Source of the DNA: Sellimonas caecigallum
Lineage (GTDB): Bacteria > Bacillota > Clostridia > Lachnospirales > Lachnospiraceae
Length of the DNA stretch: 64,000 nt
Direction of reading: 5' to 3'
NCBI RefSeq assembly: GCF_045038405.1
Contig: NZ_CP173660.1
Coordinates: 1,798,001 to 1,862,000 of the forward strand
In this document: piece by piece, positions 25,056 to 33,154 of the stretch
Layout: every line of letters starts with the position of its first letter
How positions within the stretch are numbered: the stretch's first letter is position 1
Translations under genes and position numbers: made by a program
The notes under the pieces: model-generated
What the model was told of the DNA's origin: nothing
Databases searched by the model: none
Seen by the model: only the letters and a program-made list of their open reading frames with translations

Positions 25056-25091
25056 TCCCTGCTGGAAGATCGTCCGGCAGGGATGTTTTAT
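25056..25091 (+). terminator. Terminator of the T-box operon
   Basis: TCCCTGC and GCAGGGA form a seven-base stem around a 14-base loop, followed by TGTTTTATG. Confidence 0.6.
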
Positions 25092-25149
25092 GTCATAGGA
25101 AACTTCTTTCTTGTGCAGAAAAGTTCTCTGGACTCTCCTATAAAGCAAA
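25086..25149 (+). repeat. Post-terminator palindromic repeat, copy B
   Basis: Shares 28 of 30 bases with copy A, then extends. ATAGGA pairs with TCCTAT at the outside and AACTTCTTTCT with AGAAAAGTT inside. Like copy A it begins in the T run of a terminator. Confidence 0.6.
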
Positions 25150-25157
25150 AAGATAAA

Positions 25158-25178
25158 CAGGTGTCTTGTCACATGTAA
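25158..25178 (+). promoter_or_regulatory. NiaR-type operator of the nad operon
   Basis: ACAGGTG and CACATGT form an imperfect palindrome around TCTTGT. It resembles the known NiaR pattern built from ACAKGTG half-sites and covers the -35 box of the nadA promoter. A further ACAGGTGT lies at 25183. The regulator is encoded at the end of the operon. Confidence 0.7.
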
Positions 25179-25194
25179 GAAACAGGTGTATAAT
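25166..25194 (+). promoter_or_regulatory. Promoter of nadA-nadB-nadC-niaR
   Basis: TTGTCA and a perfect TATAAT are separated by 17 bases. The -35 box lies inside the NiaR-like palindrome, so binding would block transcription. Confidence 0.8.
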
Positions 25195-25231
25195 GCGGTG
25201 TAAATGAGTAAACAAACAGGGGGAAACCGCA

Positions 25232-26140
25232 ATGCATTCTTTGAAAAGAGAGATAGAGACATTAAAAAAAGAAAAAAAGGCTGTTATCCTTGCGCACTAT
25301 TATGTGCCGGATGATGTACAGGAAATCGCCGACTGCATAGGAGATTCCTTTTATCTGAGCAAGGCTGCAAAGGAAACAGATGCCCAGATCATTGTATTTG
25401 CAGGCGTCTCTTTTATGGGAGAGAGCGCCAAGATCCTGAATCCGGGAAAGAAAGTCCTTTTGCCGGATCCGACGGCAGACTGTGCCATGGCACATATGGC
25501 GGATCCGAAAAAGATACAGGAGATGAAGGAAGTACATCCGGATCTGGCGGTAGTCTGCTACATCAATTCGACAGCAGAGCTTAAGACATACTCGGATGTC
25601 TGCGTGACATCAGCCAATGCAGTCAAGGTCGTAAAGGCGCTGCCGAACAAGGAGATCTTTTTTATACCGGACAGACACCTTGGAAGTTTTGTCGCTGAGC
25701 AAGTGCCGGAGAAGCAGATATTTCTAAATGACGGGTATTGTCCAGTGCATCATAAGATCACGCCGGAAGATGTGAGATGGGCGAAAGCGGCGCATCCGGA
25801 AGCGCTTTGTTTTGTACACCCGGAATGTCCGGAAGAAGTAGTAGCGCTCTCGGATTATGCCGGAAGTACATCCGGAATCATAAAAGCGGTGGAACAGTCT
25901 GATGCGAAAGAATTTCTGATCGGAACAGAGGCAGGCGTCCTGTATGAGCTGAAAAAGAACAATCCGGACAAGATATTCCATCTCGTCACGCCGGAACAGT
26001 GCTGCTATGATATGAAAAAAGTGACTCTTGAAAAGATCCGGGATTGTTTAAGAGATGAAAGCAATGAAGTACACGTGCCGGAAGAGGTAAGCAAAAAGGC
26101 GGCAAAGGCCATGGAACGGATGCTGGAGCTTGCAAAATAA
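25232..26140 (+). CDS. nadA: Quinolinate synthase A
   Basis: A 302-residue enzyme that condenses iminoaspartate with dihydroxyacetone phosphate to quinolinate, using a 4Fe-4S cluster. The three cluster cysteines can be placed in DPTADCAMAH (about 84), HPECPEEV and EQCCYDMKK. AHYYVPDDVQEIAD near residue 20 is a family signature. It is the first gene of the nad operon and follows GGGGGAAACCGCA. Confidence 0.97.
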   Translation: MHSLKREIETLKKEKKAVILAHYYVPDDVQEIADCIGDSFYLSKAAKETDAQIIVFAGVSFMGESAKILNPGKKVLLPDPTADCAMAHMADPKKIQEMKEVHPDLAVVCYINSTAELKTYSDVCVTSANAVKVVKALPNKEIFFIPDRHLGSFVAEQVPEKQIFLNDGYCPVHHKITPEDVRWAKAAHPEALCFVHPECPEEVVALSDYAGSTSGIIKAVEQSDAKEFLIGTEAGVLYELKKNNPDKIFHLVTPEQCCYDMKKVTLEKIRDCLRDESNEVHVPEEVSKKAAKAMERMLELAK

Positions 26141-26155
26141 ACGGAGGAAAAGGGT

Positions 26156-27463
26156 ATGGATACAATACAGGCAGATATCGTGATCGTGGGGACCGGGGCC
26201 AGCGGTCTGTTTGCGGCTTTGCATCTTCCGGAAGACAAAAAGATCGTAATGATCACGAAAGATTGTGCGGAACACAGTGATTCCTTTCTGGCACAGGGAG
26301 GGATCTGCGTACTGCGCGATGAAAAAGACTATGACAGTTTTATGGAAGATACACTAAAGGCAGGGCACTATGAAAACAGAAGAGAGTCCGTAGATATCAT
26401 GATACGGTCTTCCAGAGAAGTCATCGATGAGCTGATCGGATACGGGGTTGATTTTGCGAAAAAGAATGGCGAGCTGGATTACACAAGAGAAGGATGCCAT
26501 TCAAAACCAAGGATCCTTTTCCACGAAGATATTACCGGTCAGGAGATTACAAGCCGTCTTCTTTTGGAAGTGAGAAAGAGGAAAAACATAAAACTTTTGG
26601 AATATACGACAATGATCGATATTGTCGAAAAAGAAAATTGCTGTTATGGGGTCATGGCTTCAGGAAAAGATGGGGAAGTCTGCTTTTTAAAAGCACCGTA
26701 CACGATCCTGGCTACCGGAGGAATCGGGGGATTGTATACGCATTCTACCAATTACCCGCATCTTACGGGAGATGCCCTTGCCATTGCGCTGAAGCATGGT
26801 GTGCAGCTGGAAAATATTGATTATATACAGATCCACCCAACGACGCTGTATTCGAAAAAACCGGGCCGCAGGTTCCTCATCTCTGAATCTGTGAGGGGAG
26901 AAGGGGCAAAGCTTTATGGAGCAGACGGGAAACGGTTTGCCGATGAGGTGCTCCCGAGAGATCTTTTGACTGAAGAGATCAAAAAACAGATGGAAAAAGA
27001 TCAAAAACCGTATGTATGGCTGGATATGACGATGCTTGGAAACGATGAGATCCAGGCGCATTTCCCTCATATTTACGAGAGATGTCTCGAAGAAGGGTAC
27101 GATGTGACAAAAGATTGGATTCCTGTCGTGCCGGCACAGCATTATTTCATGGGCGGGATCCACGTGGACAAGAACAGCAAGACGACGATGGAGCGTCTTT
27201 ACGCAGCAGGAGAGACGAGCTGCAATGGGGTTCACGGGGCGAACAGGCTGGCCAGCAATTCTCTTTTGGAAAGCCTTGTATTTGCAAAGAGGGCAGCACA
27301 GGAGATTGCAGCGACATTCACGGAAGAAGATGGAGAAGACTGTGAGGTCGACTGTCTGGCAGAAGAGACATTGCGGGAACTGGAAAAAGACAGGACGGAT
27401 CTTTCACACATTTACAAAATGCAGGTGTTAGAAGAAATTGAAAAGGAGAGAAAAGCAAGATGA
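26156..27463 (+). CDS. nadB: L-aspartate oxidase
   Basis: A 435-residue flavoprotein that oxidises aspartate to iminoaspartate for NadA. The FAD-binding IVGTGASGLFAALHL starts near residue 9. Other hallmarks are DSFLAQGGI, IQIHPTTLY, and the FAD/active-site block ETSCNGVHGANRLASNSLLE. It is about 100 residues shorter than the E. coli enzyme, with a reduced C-terminal helical part, as is usual in Clostridia. It starts 15 bases after nadA and overlaps nadC by four bases. Confidence 0.96.
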   Translation: MDTIQADIVIVGTGASGLFAALHLPEDKKIVMITKDCAEHSDSFLAQGGICVLRDEKDYDSFMEDTLKAGHYENRRESVDIMIRSSREVIDELIGYGVDFAKKNGELDYTREGCHSKPRILFHEDITGQEITSRLLLEVRKRKNIKLLEYTTMIDIVEKENCCYGVMASGKDGEVCFLKAPYTILATGGIGGLYTHSTNYPHLTGDALAIALKHGVQLENIDYIQIHPTTLYSKKPGRRFLISESVRGEGAKLYGADGKRFADEVLPRDLLTEEIKKQMEKDQKPYVWLDMTMLGNDEIQAHFPHIYERCLEEGYDVTKDWIPVVPAQHYFMGGIHVDKNSKTTMERLYAAGETSCNGVHGANRLASNSLLESLVFAKRAAQEIAATFTEEDGEDCEVDCLAEETLRELEKDRTDLSHIYKMQVLEEIEKERKAR

Positions 27464-28320
27464 ATGAGATCACGATGAAAATACAGGCCGATGAGCTGAT
27501 CATGCAGGCACTCCGGGAAGATATTACAAGTGAGGATATCACGACAAATGCGGTAATGCCTGAAAAAAAGCAAGGAGAAGTGGAACTCATCTGTAAGCAG
27601 GACGGAATCATCGCAGGACTCTGGGTGTTTGAGCGCGTGTTTACCCTGCTGGATCCGGAGACGAAGACAGAGTTTTATGTAGAAGATGGAGAGAAGGTAA
27701 GGGGCGGCCAGCTTATGGGAGTTGTAAGAGGGGATATCCGTGTTCTTTTATCAGGGGAGCGGACGGCTTTGAACTATCTTCAGAGGATGAGCGGGATCGC
27801 CACGTACACAAGACAGGCAGCCGATTTGCTGAAAGGGACGAAGACAAAGCTTCTTGATACAAGAAAGACGACGCCGAACATGCGTATTTTTGAAAAATAT
27901 GCAGTGAAAGCGGGAGGAGGATACAATCACAGATACAATCTGTCTGACGGGATCCTTCTGAAAGACAATCACATCGGAGCTGCGGGAAGTGTAAAGAAGG
28001 CGGTAGAGATGGCAAAAGAATACGCCCCGTTTGTCCGCAAGATAGAGGTTGAGACGGAGAATCTTGAGATGGTAAAAGAAGCGGTTGAGGCAGGAGCCGA
28101 CATTATTATGCTTGACAATATGTCTCCGGATCAGATGAAAGAAGCGGTAAATTTCATTGCAGGGAGAGCCCAGACAGAGTGCTCGGGCAATGTGACAAAA
28201 GAGAAGATCAAGATGCTTTCCGAGATCGGTGTCGACTATATCTCCAGTGGAGCATTGACACACTCCGCCCCGATTCTTGATATTTCCTTGAAAAATCTTC
28301 ACGCAGTGGAGGAAATGTGA
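27460..28320 (+). CDS. nadC: Nicotinate-nucleotide pyrophosphorylase (carboxylating)
   Basis: A 286-residue enzyme converting quinolinate and PRPP to nicotinate mononucleotide. Typical blocks are LLSGERTALNYLQRMSGIAT, LDTRKTTPNMR, the PRPP/quinolinate site HRYNLSDGILLKDNH, EVETENLE and MLDNMSP. ATGA overlap with nadB shows translational coupling. It completes the de novo NAD branch from aspartate. Confidence 0.97.
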   Translation: MNEITMKIQADELIMQALREDITSEDITTNAVMPEKKQGEVELICKQDGIIAGLWVFERVFTLLDPETKTEFYVEDGEKVRGGQLMGVVRGDIRVLLSGERTALNYLQRMSGIATYTRQAADLLKGTKTKLLDTRKTTPNMRIFEKYAVKAGGGYNHRYNLSDGILLKDNHIGAAGSVKKAVEMAKEYAPFVRKIEVETENLEMVKEAVEAGADIIMLDNMSPDQMKEAVNFIAGRAQTECSGNVTKEKIKMLSEIGVDYISSGALTHSAPILDISLKNLHAVEEM

Positions 28321-28358
28321 TATAACTGTTTAAGGACAAAGTGGAAAGGATGAAATGT

Positions 28359-28862
28359 ATGGACGGAGAATTGCGCAGGCAGGAAATATTAAGGCAGATA
28401 CAGGAAAGCGACACTCCTATATCCGGGACAAAGCTTGCACAGATGTGCTCTGTCAGCAGACAGGTCATCGTGCAGGATATGGCGGTCCTGCGGGCATCCG
28501 GGTACGATATCGTATCGACATACCGGGGATATATCTGCCGCGAAGACAGGAAGGCAGAGCGTATCTTTTTTGTATCGCATACAGATGAAGAGATTGAAGA
28601 AGAATTGAATCTCATCGTGGATTTCGGAGGGATGATAAAAGATGTGTTTATCAGACATGAAGTGTACGGAGAATTGAAGGCGGTACTGGATATCCATTCC
28701 CGAAGAGAGGTGCAGGAATTCCTAAATGAGATCAAAACCGGAAGATCAGGACCTCTGAAAAATATTACATCCGGCAGGCACTACCATACGGTTCTGGCGG
28801 ACAGTGAAGAAATCCTGGATGCCATCGAAAAAGAACTGAAGGACAAAATGTTTCTCCTGTAA
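28359..28862 (+). CDS. niaR: NAD biosynthesis repressor NiaR (HTH-3H)
   Basis: A regulator of about 167 residues with an N-terminal HTH_11 domain (RRQEILRQIQESDTPISGTKLA, VSRQVIVQDMAVLRASG) and a C-terminal 3H domain whose three histidine positions appear in IRHEVYG, DIHSRREV and GRHYHTV. NiaR binds nicotinic acid and represses niacin and NAD genes. Start is uncertain: 28359 gives the best spacing to GAAAGG; 28350 and a GTG at 28341 are alternatives. Its place behind nadC and the operator upstream of nadA indicate a self-regulated operon. Confidence 0.92.
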   Translation: MDGELRRQEILRQIQESDTPISGTKLAQMCSVSRQVIVQDMAVLRASGYDIVSTYRGYICREDRKAERIFFVSHTDEEIEEELNLIVDFGGMIKDVFIRHEVYGELKAVLDIHSRREVQEFLNEIKTGRSGPLKNITSGRHYHTVLADSEEILDAIEKELKDKMFLL

Positions 28863-28894
28863 AAAAGAGAACAAAGCAGAAAGGAAGGGGCTTT

Positions 28895-29404
28895 ATGAGT
28901 TTTAAAGAGATCAAACCGGAAGAATGGGACAAAAACCCGTTTGAAGCTATCGGAAAGGATTGGATGCTTGTGACGGCAGGCACAGAAGAACATCTCAACA
29001 CGATGACCGCCAGCTGGGGCGGCGTAGGTGTTATCTGGGGAAAGCCTTCCGCTACGGCATATGTCCGTCAGACACGTTATACAAAGGAATTCATTGACAA
29101 CAGCGAATTTTTTACTTTGTCGTTTTTTGACAAATCACACAGAGATGCGCTGAACCTTTGCGGAACGGTTTCCGGAAGAGATCGGGATAAAATCAAAGAG
29201 GCAGGACTTACTCCGATGGCTGTGGATAAAACAGCAGCTTTTGAGGAAGCGGATGTGATTCTTGTCTGTCGGAAACAGTATCATCAGTATATGAATCCAG
29301 AAGGATTCGACGTGAAAGAAAACAATGCAAAGTGGTATGCAGACAGAGATTACCACACGATGTACATCGGATCTATCGAAAAAATCCTTTTAAAAGAAGC
29401 GTAG
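28895..29404 (+). CDS. Flavin reductase family protein
   Basis: A 169-residue FMN-binding split-barrel protein. MLVTAGTEEHLNTMTASWGGVGVIWGKPSATAYVRQTRYT matches the FMN phosphate and flavin loops of the flavin reductase/HpaC-like group. The redox partner is unknown. AAGGAAGGGG precedes the start. It lies 32 bases behind niaR and may be read through from the nad operon, or be separate. Confidence 0.88.
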   Translation: MSFKEIKPEEWDKNPFEAIGKDWMLVTAGTEEHLNTMTASWGGVGVIWGKPSATAYVRQTRYTKEFIDNSEFFTLSFFDKSHRDALNLCGTVSGRDRDKIKEAGLTPMAVDKTAAFEEADVILVCRKQYHQYMNPEGFDVKENNAKWYADRDYHTMYIGSIEKILLKEA

Positions 29405-29427
29405 AAAAAAGAACAGGAATTGATAAG

Positions 29428-29494
29428 CAGGCAGTTTATGTGATATCGTTTTGGTTAGAAAAAACTAACTAAAGAAACATCACAGAACTGTCTG
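29428..29494. terminator. Long imperfect inverted repeat between convergent genes
   Basis: CAGGCAGTT..ATGTGAT pairs with ATCACAGAACTGTCTG, and an inner GGTTAG/CTAACT hairpin sits in the loop. The 67-base structure lies between the flavin reductase and ECF genes, which end toward each other, so it is probably a bidirectional terminator although T runs are short. A structured RNA cannot be excluded. Confidence 0.5.
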
Positions 29495-29509
29495 TTTATA
29501 TGTTTAAAA

Positions 29510-30088
29510 TTATTTTCTTGCTTTTGCTTTCAGGCAGGTAGGCTTCATGTATGCCGGAAGTGCCTTGATCAGGAAAAAGACGATCAGAACGGAAAGCGTC
29601 TTATCCAGAAGATTGTTAAAAAGTTTCGGGATGAAAGAAGCGGCAAAAATGCCCATACCGCTTTGTTTTAACACTGCTACCGCGATATCAGATACCGTAC
29701 CGGTAAGTCCACCGTAAACGACGATACCGATCGGTGTGCCGATGACCGGTGCGATAATGCCGATGATGATACCGGTAATAATGGCTGAGGCAAGTGTAAG
29801 CCGGAATTTGCGGAAGATCAGACCTACGACAAGACCGATAGCGATATTGACAAGCATAAACGGCATTCCTCCAAGAGAGCCTGAAATAATGGCAGTCAAA
29901 AAATTGGTAAGGGCGCCTACACAGACACCGTATACCGGGCCGAAGCATACAGCTGTAAAAATAGTGCCGATCGTGTCCAGGTAGACTGGGAACTTGATTG
30001 CCGCCATGACAATGCCAAGTACGATGTTCAGCGCGATACAAAGTGCGCAGAATAAAAGTATTGTTGTTTTGGAAAGTTGTTTATTCAT
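29510..30088 (-). CDS. ECF transporter S component, CD3073-like
   Basis: A 192-residue membrane protein with about six segments, rich in Ile, Val and Gly, with the compact layout of ECF substrate-binding S components: KFPVYLDTIGTIFTAVCFGPVYGVCVGALTNFL and GGMPFMLVNIAIGLVVGLIF. It belongs with the group next to TudS-related proteins in Clostridioides (CD3073). It would need the shared EcfA/A'/T module, not present in this window. It is divergent from the TudS-like gene; the pairing implies the substrate is a sulfur-containing small molecule that TudS then handles. That is inference. Confidence 0.85.
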   Translation of the reverse strand: MNKQLSKTTILLFCALCIALNIVLGIVMAAIKFPVYLDTIGTIFTAVCFGPVYGVCVGALTNFLTAIISGSLGGMPFMLVNIAIGLVVGLIFRKFRLTLASAIITGIIIGIIAPVIGTPIGIVVYGGLTGTVSDIAVAVLKQSGMGIFAASFIPKLFNNLLDKTLSVLIVFFLIKALPAYMKPTCLKAKARK

Positions 30089-30241
30089 AGTATTCCTCCT
30101 TTGTAGTATATGTACACAGACAGTCTAACAGATAGAAAAAAGAAGATAAAATCAGTATTTTTCATGTATAACGAAAATTATAGAAAAAAGCAATGACAAG
30201 GCCATGTGGGAAAATGGTATACTATGTCCGGAGGAAAAAAG

Positions 30242-30778
30242 ATGAAACAGAAGATAGTGATCGTAAGCCATTGTTTTTTCAATGACGCAAGTAAACTAAG
30301 CCATCAGAACAGGGAAGAGCAGGAGGCGGAAAGAAAAGAGAAACGCATTTTTCTGCAGAAGCTTCTCCAACAGGGAGCGGAGATCATGCAGCTTCCGTGC
30401 CCGGAATTTTTGCTCTATGGAAGCAGGAGATGGGGGCATGCATCCAGCCAGTTTGACACTCCGTTTTTCCGAAAAGAGTGCGAAAAGATGCTGGAGCCTT
30501 TTGTGATGCAGTGGAAGGAATACAGTGCATTTCCAGACCGCTTTGAAATCATTGGCATTGTCGGGATCGACGGAAGCCCAAGCTGCGGAATAAACGCTAC
30601 GTATGACGGCGACTGGGGAGGAGAGTTCCAGGATATGGACAGAGTAAAAAAAGCAGTCGGCACACTCAAAAGAAAAGAAAGATCGGGGATTTTCATGGAA
30701 GTCCTGAAAGAGATGATGGAGAAAGAGGCGCTTTACATACCGATGTATTCCATGAAGACATTTCCGGAATTCATGTAA
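30242..30778 (+). CDS. TudS-related putative desulfidase, CD3072-like
   Basis: A 178-residue DUF523-related protein. Cysteines that could carry an iron-sulfur cluster are in SHCFFNDASKL (about 11), LPCPEF (about 47) and GIDGSPSCGIN (about 116), the same three-cysteine layout as TudS thiouracil desulfidases. The ATG at 30242 follows CCGGAGGAAAAAAG; the frame is open upstream to 30206 without a ribosome site. A TATACT box lies at 30218. Divergent placement with the ECF S component matches the CD3072/CD3073 pair. The substrate is unknown. Confidence 0.85.
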   Translation: MKQKIVIVSHCFFNDASKLSHQNREEQEAERKEKRIFLQKLLQQGAEIMQLPCPEFLLYGSRRWGHASSQFDTPFFRKECEKMLEPFVMQWKEYSAFPDRFEIIGIVGIDGSPSCGINATYDGDWGGEFQDMDRVKKAVGTLKRKERSGIFMEVLKEMMEKEALYIPMYSMKTFPEFM

Positions 30779-30815
30779 AAAAATCAAAGAAATGTATCAT
30801 GAGGAAAAGAATATC

Positions 30816-30844
30816 TTGACATCGAAATTAAAAAAGCGTAAACT
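30816..30844 (+). promoter_or_regulatory. Promoter of the TPP riboswitch operon
   Basis: TTGACA and TAAACT are separated by 17 bases, about 15 bases before the riboswitch aptamer. Confidence 0.8.
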
Positions 30845-30858
30845 GTAAAACGATAAGA

Positions 30859-30953
30859 AAAGGGGAGCTGGAGAGAATCCGGCTGAGAGTAAGGATAGAT
30901 TCGCCTTAGACCCTGGACCTGATCCGGATAATGCCGGCGTAGGAATCATAGTG
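30859..30953 (+). ncRNA. TPP riboswitch (thi-box)
   Basis: The aptamer has the conserved AGGGGAGCT opening, GGCTGAGAGT, ACCCTGGACCTGATCCGG, ATAATGCCGGCGTAGGAA and closing segments of the thi-box. It senses thiamine pyrophosphate. A strong terminator follows about 45 bases later, so ligand binding should stop transcription before the transport genes. With the repeat below, it accounts for the 313-base gap between the TudS-like and YkoF-like genes. Confidence 0.96.
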
Positions 30954-30997
30954 AGATTGCATATCTAAAGAAAGATATGCTGTGCAGGACATGATGC

Positions 30998-31036
30998 CTT
31001 CTGTCGGAAAGATCCGACGGAAGGTTTTTTTATTCT
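30998..31036 (+). terminator. Riboswitch-controlled terminator
   Basis: CCTTCTGTCGGA and TCCGACGGAAGG form a 12-base stem with an AAGA loop followed by seven Ts. It is the expression platform of the TPP riboswitch. Confidence 0.85.
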
Positions 31037-31068
31037 ATAGAAAGTCTTTGAGACTCGACTATAGCAAA
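31030..31068 (+). repeat. Post-terminator hairpin, related to repeats A and B
   Basis: CTATAGAAAGTCT-TTG-AGACTCGACTATAG forms a hairpin starting in the terminator T run. The end GACT..CTATA.AGCAAA resembles the right end of copy B. Membership of the same repeat family is tentative. Confidence 0.4.
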
Positions 31069-31091
31069 ACAGATTCAAGGAGGAGAAAAAA

Positions 31092-31388
31092 ATGAACGCA
31101 AGTGTAGCAATCCAGTCATTGCCGGATGCGGCAAATGACGAAGAGCTGATCCGTATTGTAGATGAGGTCATCGATTACATCAAAAGCACGGGGCTGAATT
31201 ATTACGTTGGGCCTTTTGAGACAACCATCGAGGGAGATTACGATGAGCTGATGGATATCGTAAAAGAATGTCAGCATATTGCAGTCCGTGCGGGTGCACC
31301 TCATGTGGCAGCCTACATCAAGGTAAGCTACAGACCGGAAGGAGACGTGCTGTCTATTGAAAAGAAAGTTACAAAACATCACCAGTAA
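31092..31388 (+). CDS. YkoF/MTH1187-type thiamine-binding domain protein
   Basis: A 98-residue ferredoxin-like fold protein beginning MNASVAIQSLPDA and containing YYVGPFETTIEGDYDELMDIVK and VAAYIKVSYRP. Members of this family bind thiamine or its hydroxymethylpyrimidine part. It is the first gene behind the TPP riboswitch and overlaps thiX by 32 bases. A role as cytosolic binding or sensing partner of the transporter is likely but unproven. Confidence 0.85.
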   Translation: MNASVAIQSLPDAANDEELIRIVDEVIDYIKSTGLNYYVGPFETTIEGDYDELMDIVKECQHIAVRAGAPHVAAYIKVSYRPEGDVLSIEKKVTKHHQ

Positions 31389-32121
31389 ATTGTGGTCTTT
31401 GGCAGCGCTTCTTGTCATTTTGATAGCATGGCAGGGAGTTTCCATGGCAGGGTTAGTCCCGGGATATATGCTCCCATCGCCGGTAGATGTGATAAAAGCG
31501 TTCATATCCGAGTTCCCGCTTCTGATGGAGAATGCGAAAGTGACGCTTATGGAAGCGTTTATCGGACTCGGATGCGGGGTGGCGCTTGGTTTCTTGATGG
31601 CCGTGATCATGGACCGGTTTGACCGGCTTTATAAAGCACTGTATCCGCTGATCGTCGTGACGCAGACAGTACCGACGGTAGCGATCGCGCCGCTTCTCGT
31701 ACTTTGGTTCGGATACGAAATGCTTCCGAAAGTTATTCTGATCGTCATCGTCACATTTTTCCCGATCACAGTAGGACTTCTCACGGGATTCCGCTCTGCG
31801 GACAGAGATATGATGAATCTTTTGCGGTCTATGGGGGCCGGAAGACTCCAGATTTTCCGGTACATAAAGCTTCCAGGAGCGATGGGACAGTTTTTTTCCA
31901 GCCTTCGGATTTCTGCGTCTTACGCGGTAGTTGGCGCGGTCATCTCGGAGTGGCTTGGAGGGTTCAATGGTCTTGGAGTTTATATGACAAGGGTAAAGAA
32001 GGCGTTTTCATTTGACAAAATGTTCGCTGTGATCTTTTTGATCTCCGCCATCAGCCTGATCCTCATGAAACTTGTGGATATGCTCCAGAAGCGCTGTATG
32101 TCCTGGGAACAGAAAAAGTAA
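31357..32121 (+). CDS. thiX: ABC transporter permease for thiamine pyrimidine precursor
   Basis: A 254-residue inner-membrane permease of the taurine/NMT1 class with about six segments and the ATPase-contact motif LLRSMGAGRLQIFRYIKLPGA. The start is a TTG at 31357 with GGAAGGAG about 12 bases ahead, inside the previous gene. With ThiY and ThiZ it forms an importer for HMP or formylaminopyrimidine; the family context and riboswitch support this. Confidence 0.9.
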   Translation: MKRKLQNITSKLWSLAALLVILIAWQGVSMAGLVPGYMLPSPVDVIKAFISEFPLLMENAKVTLMEAFIGLGCGVALGFLMAVIMDRFDRLYKALYPLIVVTQTVPTVAIAPLLVLWFGYEMLPKVILIVIVTFFPITVGLLTGFRSADRDMMNLLRSMGAGRLQIFRYIKLPGAMGQFFSSLRISASYAVVGAVISEWLGGFNGLGVYMTRVKKAFSFDKMFAVIFLISAISLILMKLVDMLQKRCMSWEQKK

Positions 32122-32135
32122 GGAGAGAAATAAAG

Positions 32136-33143
32136 ATGAAAAAGAAAATACTTGCAATGGTGCTGGCTGGCTGCATGGTATTCTCCATGGCAGCTTGTGG
32201 CTCTGAACAAAACAATAGTCAGGATAAAAAAGAAAAGAAAGAAAAGGTAACATTTGTCCTGGACTGGACACCGAATACAAACCACACTGGTCTGTATGTG
32301 GCTCAGGAGAAAGGCTACTTTGACGAAGAAGGACTGGAAGTGGAGATTGTACAGCCGCCGGAGGATGGAGCAGATGCACTCGTGGCTTCCGGAAAAGCTC
32401 AGTTTGGAATTTCTTTCCAGGATACAATGGCGCCGGGCGTAACAGGCGAGGATGCTATCCCGACGACAGCTGTGGCAGCGGTTGTCCAGCATAATACTTC
32501 CGGTATCATTTCCCGGAAAGGGGAAGGAATGGACAGACCAAAAGGACTGGAAGGAAAGAAATATGCCACATGGGATGCCCCTATCGAGAAAGCGATGATG
32601 AAAAATGTCGTGGAGGCGGACGGAGGAGATTTCAGCAAAGTCGAGCTGATCCCGAGTACAGTTACTGATGAGGTATCCGCCCTCAAGTCCAAGTCCGTGG
32701 ATGCTATCTGGATTTTCTATGCATGGGCAGGGATTGCAACAGAAGTGGCAGGACTTGAGACTGATTATTTTGCATTCAAAGATATCAACCCGGCCTTTGA
32801 TTACTATACACCGGTTATTATTGCAAACAATGACTTCCTGAAAGACGAGCCGGAGACAGCGAAGAAGTTTTTGAATGCGGTTAAGAAAGGATATGAGGAT
32901 GCTATAGAGGATCCAAAAGAGGCAGCCGACATTCTCTGTGAAGCATCTCCGGAGCTGGATAAAGATCTCGTCCTTGCAAGCCAGGAATACCTGAAAGATC
33001 AGTATATCGCAGATGCAGACAGCTGGGGATATATCGATCCGGAGAGATGGAATTCCTTCTATAACTGGCTGAATGAAAACGGTCTTACTGAGACTGAAAT
33101 CCCGGAAAATACAGGATTCAGCAATGAGTATCTTCCAAAATAG
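32136..33143 (+). CDS. thiY: Pyrimidine precursor-binding lipoprotein
   Basis: A 335-residue lipoprotein with a lipobox at SMAACGS (Cys about 22) and the NMT1/THI5-like fold. LDWTPNTNHTGLYVAQEKGYF is the signature of ThiY proteins, which bind N-formyl-4-amino-5-aminomethyl-2-methylpyrimidine. It is anchored outside the cytoplasmic membrane and delivers ligand to ThiXZ. AAGGAGAGAAATAAAG precedes the start. Confidence 0.92.
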   Translation: MKKKILAMVLAGCMVFSMAACGSEQNNSQDKKEKKEKVTFVLDWTPNTNHTGLYVAQEKGYFDEEGLEVEIVQPPEDGADALVASGKAQFGISFQDTMAPGVTGEDAIPTTAVAAVVQHNTSGIISRKGEGMDRPKGLEGKKYATWDAPIEKAMMKNVVEADGGDFSKVELIPSTVTDEVSALKSKSVDAIWIFYAWAGIATEVAGLETDYFAFKDINPAFDYYTPVIIANNDFLKDEPETAKKFLNAVKKGYEDAIEDPKEAADILCEASPELDKDLVLASQEYLKDQYIADADSWGYIDPERWNSFYNWLNENGLTETEIPENTGFSNEYLPK

Positions 33144-33154
33144 CGAGAAAACAG

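Noticed and set aside
29428..29494. Riboswitch for the ECF transporter
   Set aside because: The inverted repeat is downstream of the ECF gene, between convergent stops, and fits a terminator better; no known aptamer pattern was seen.
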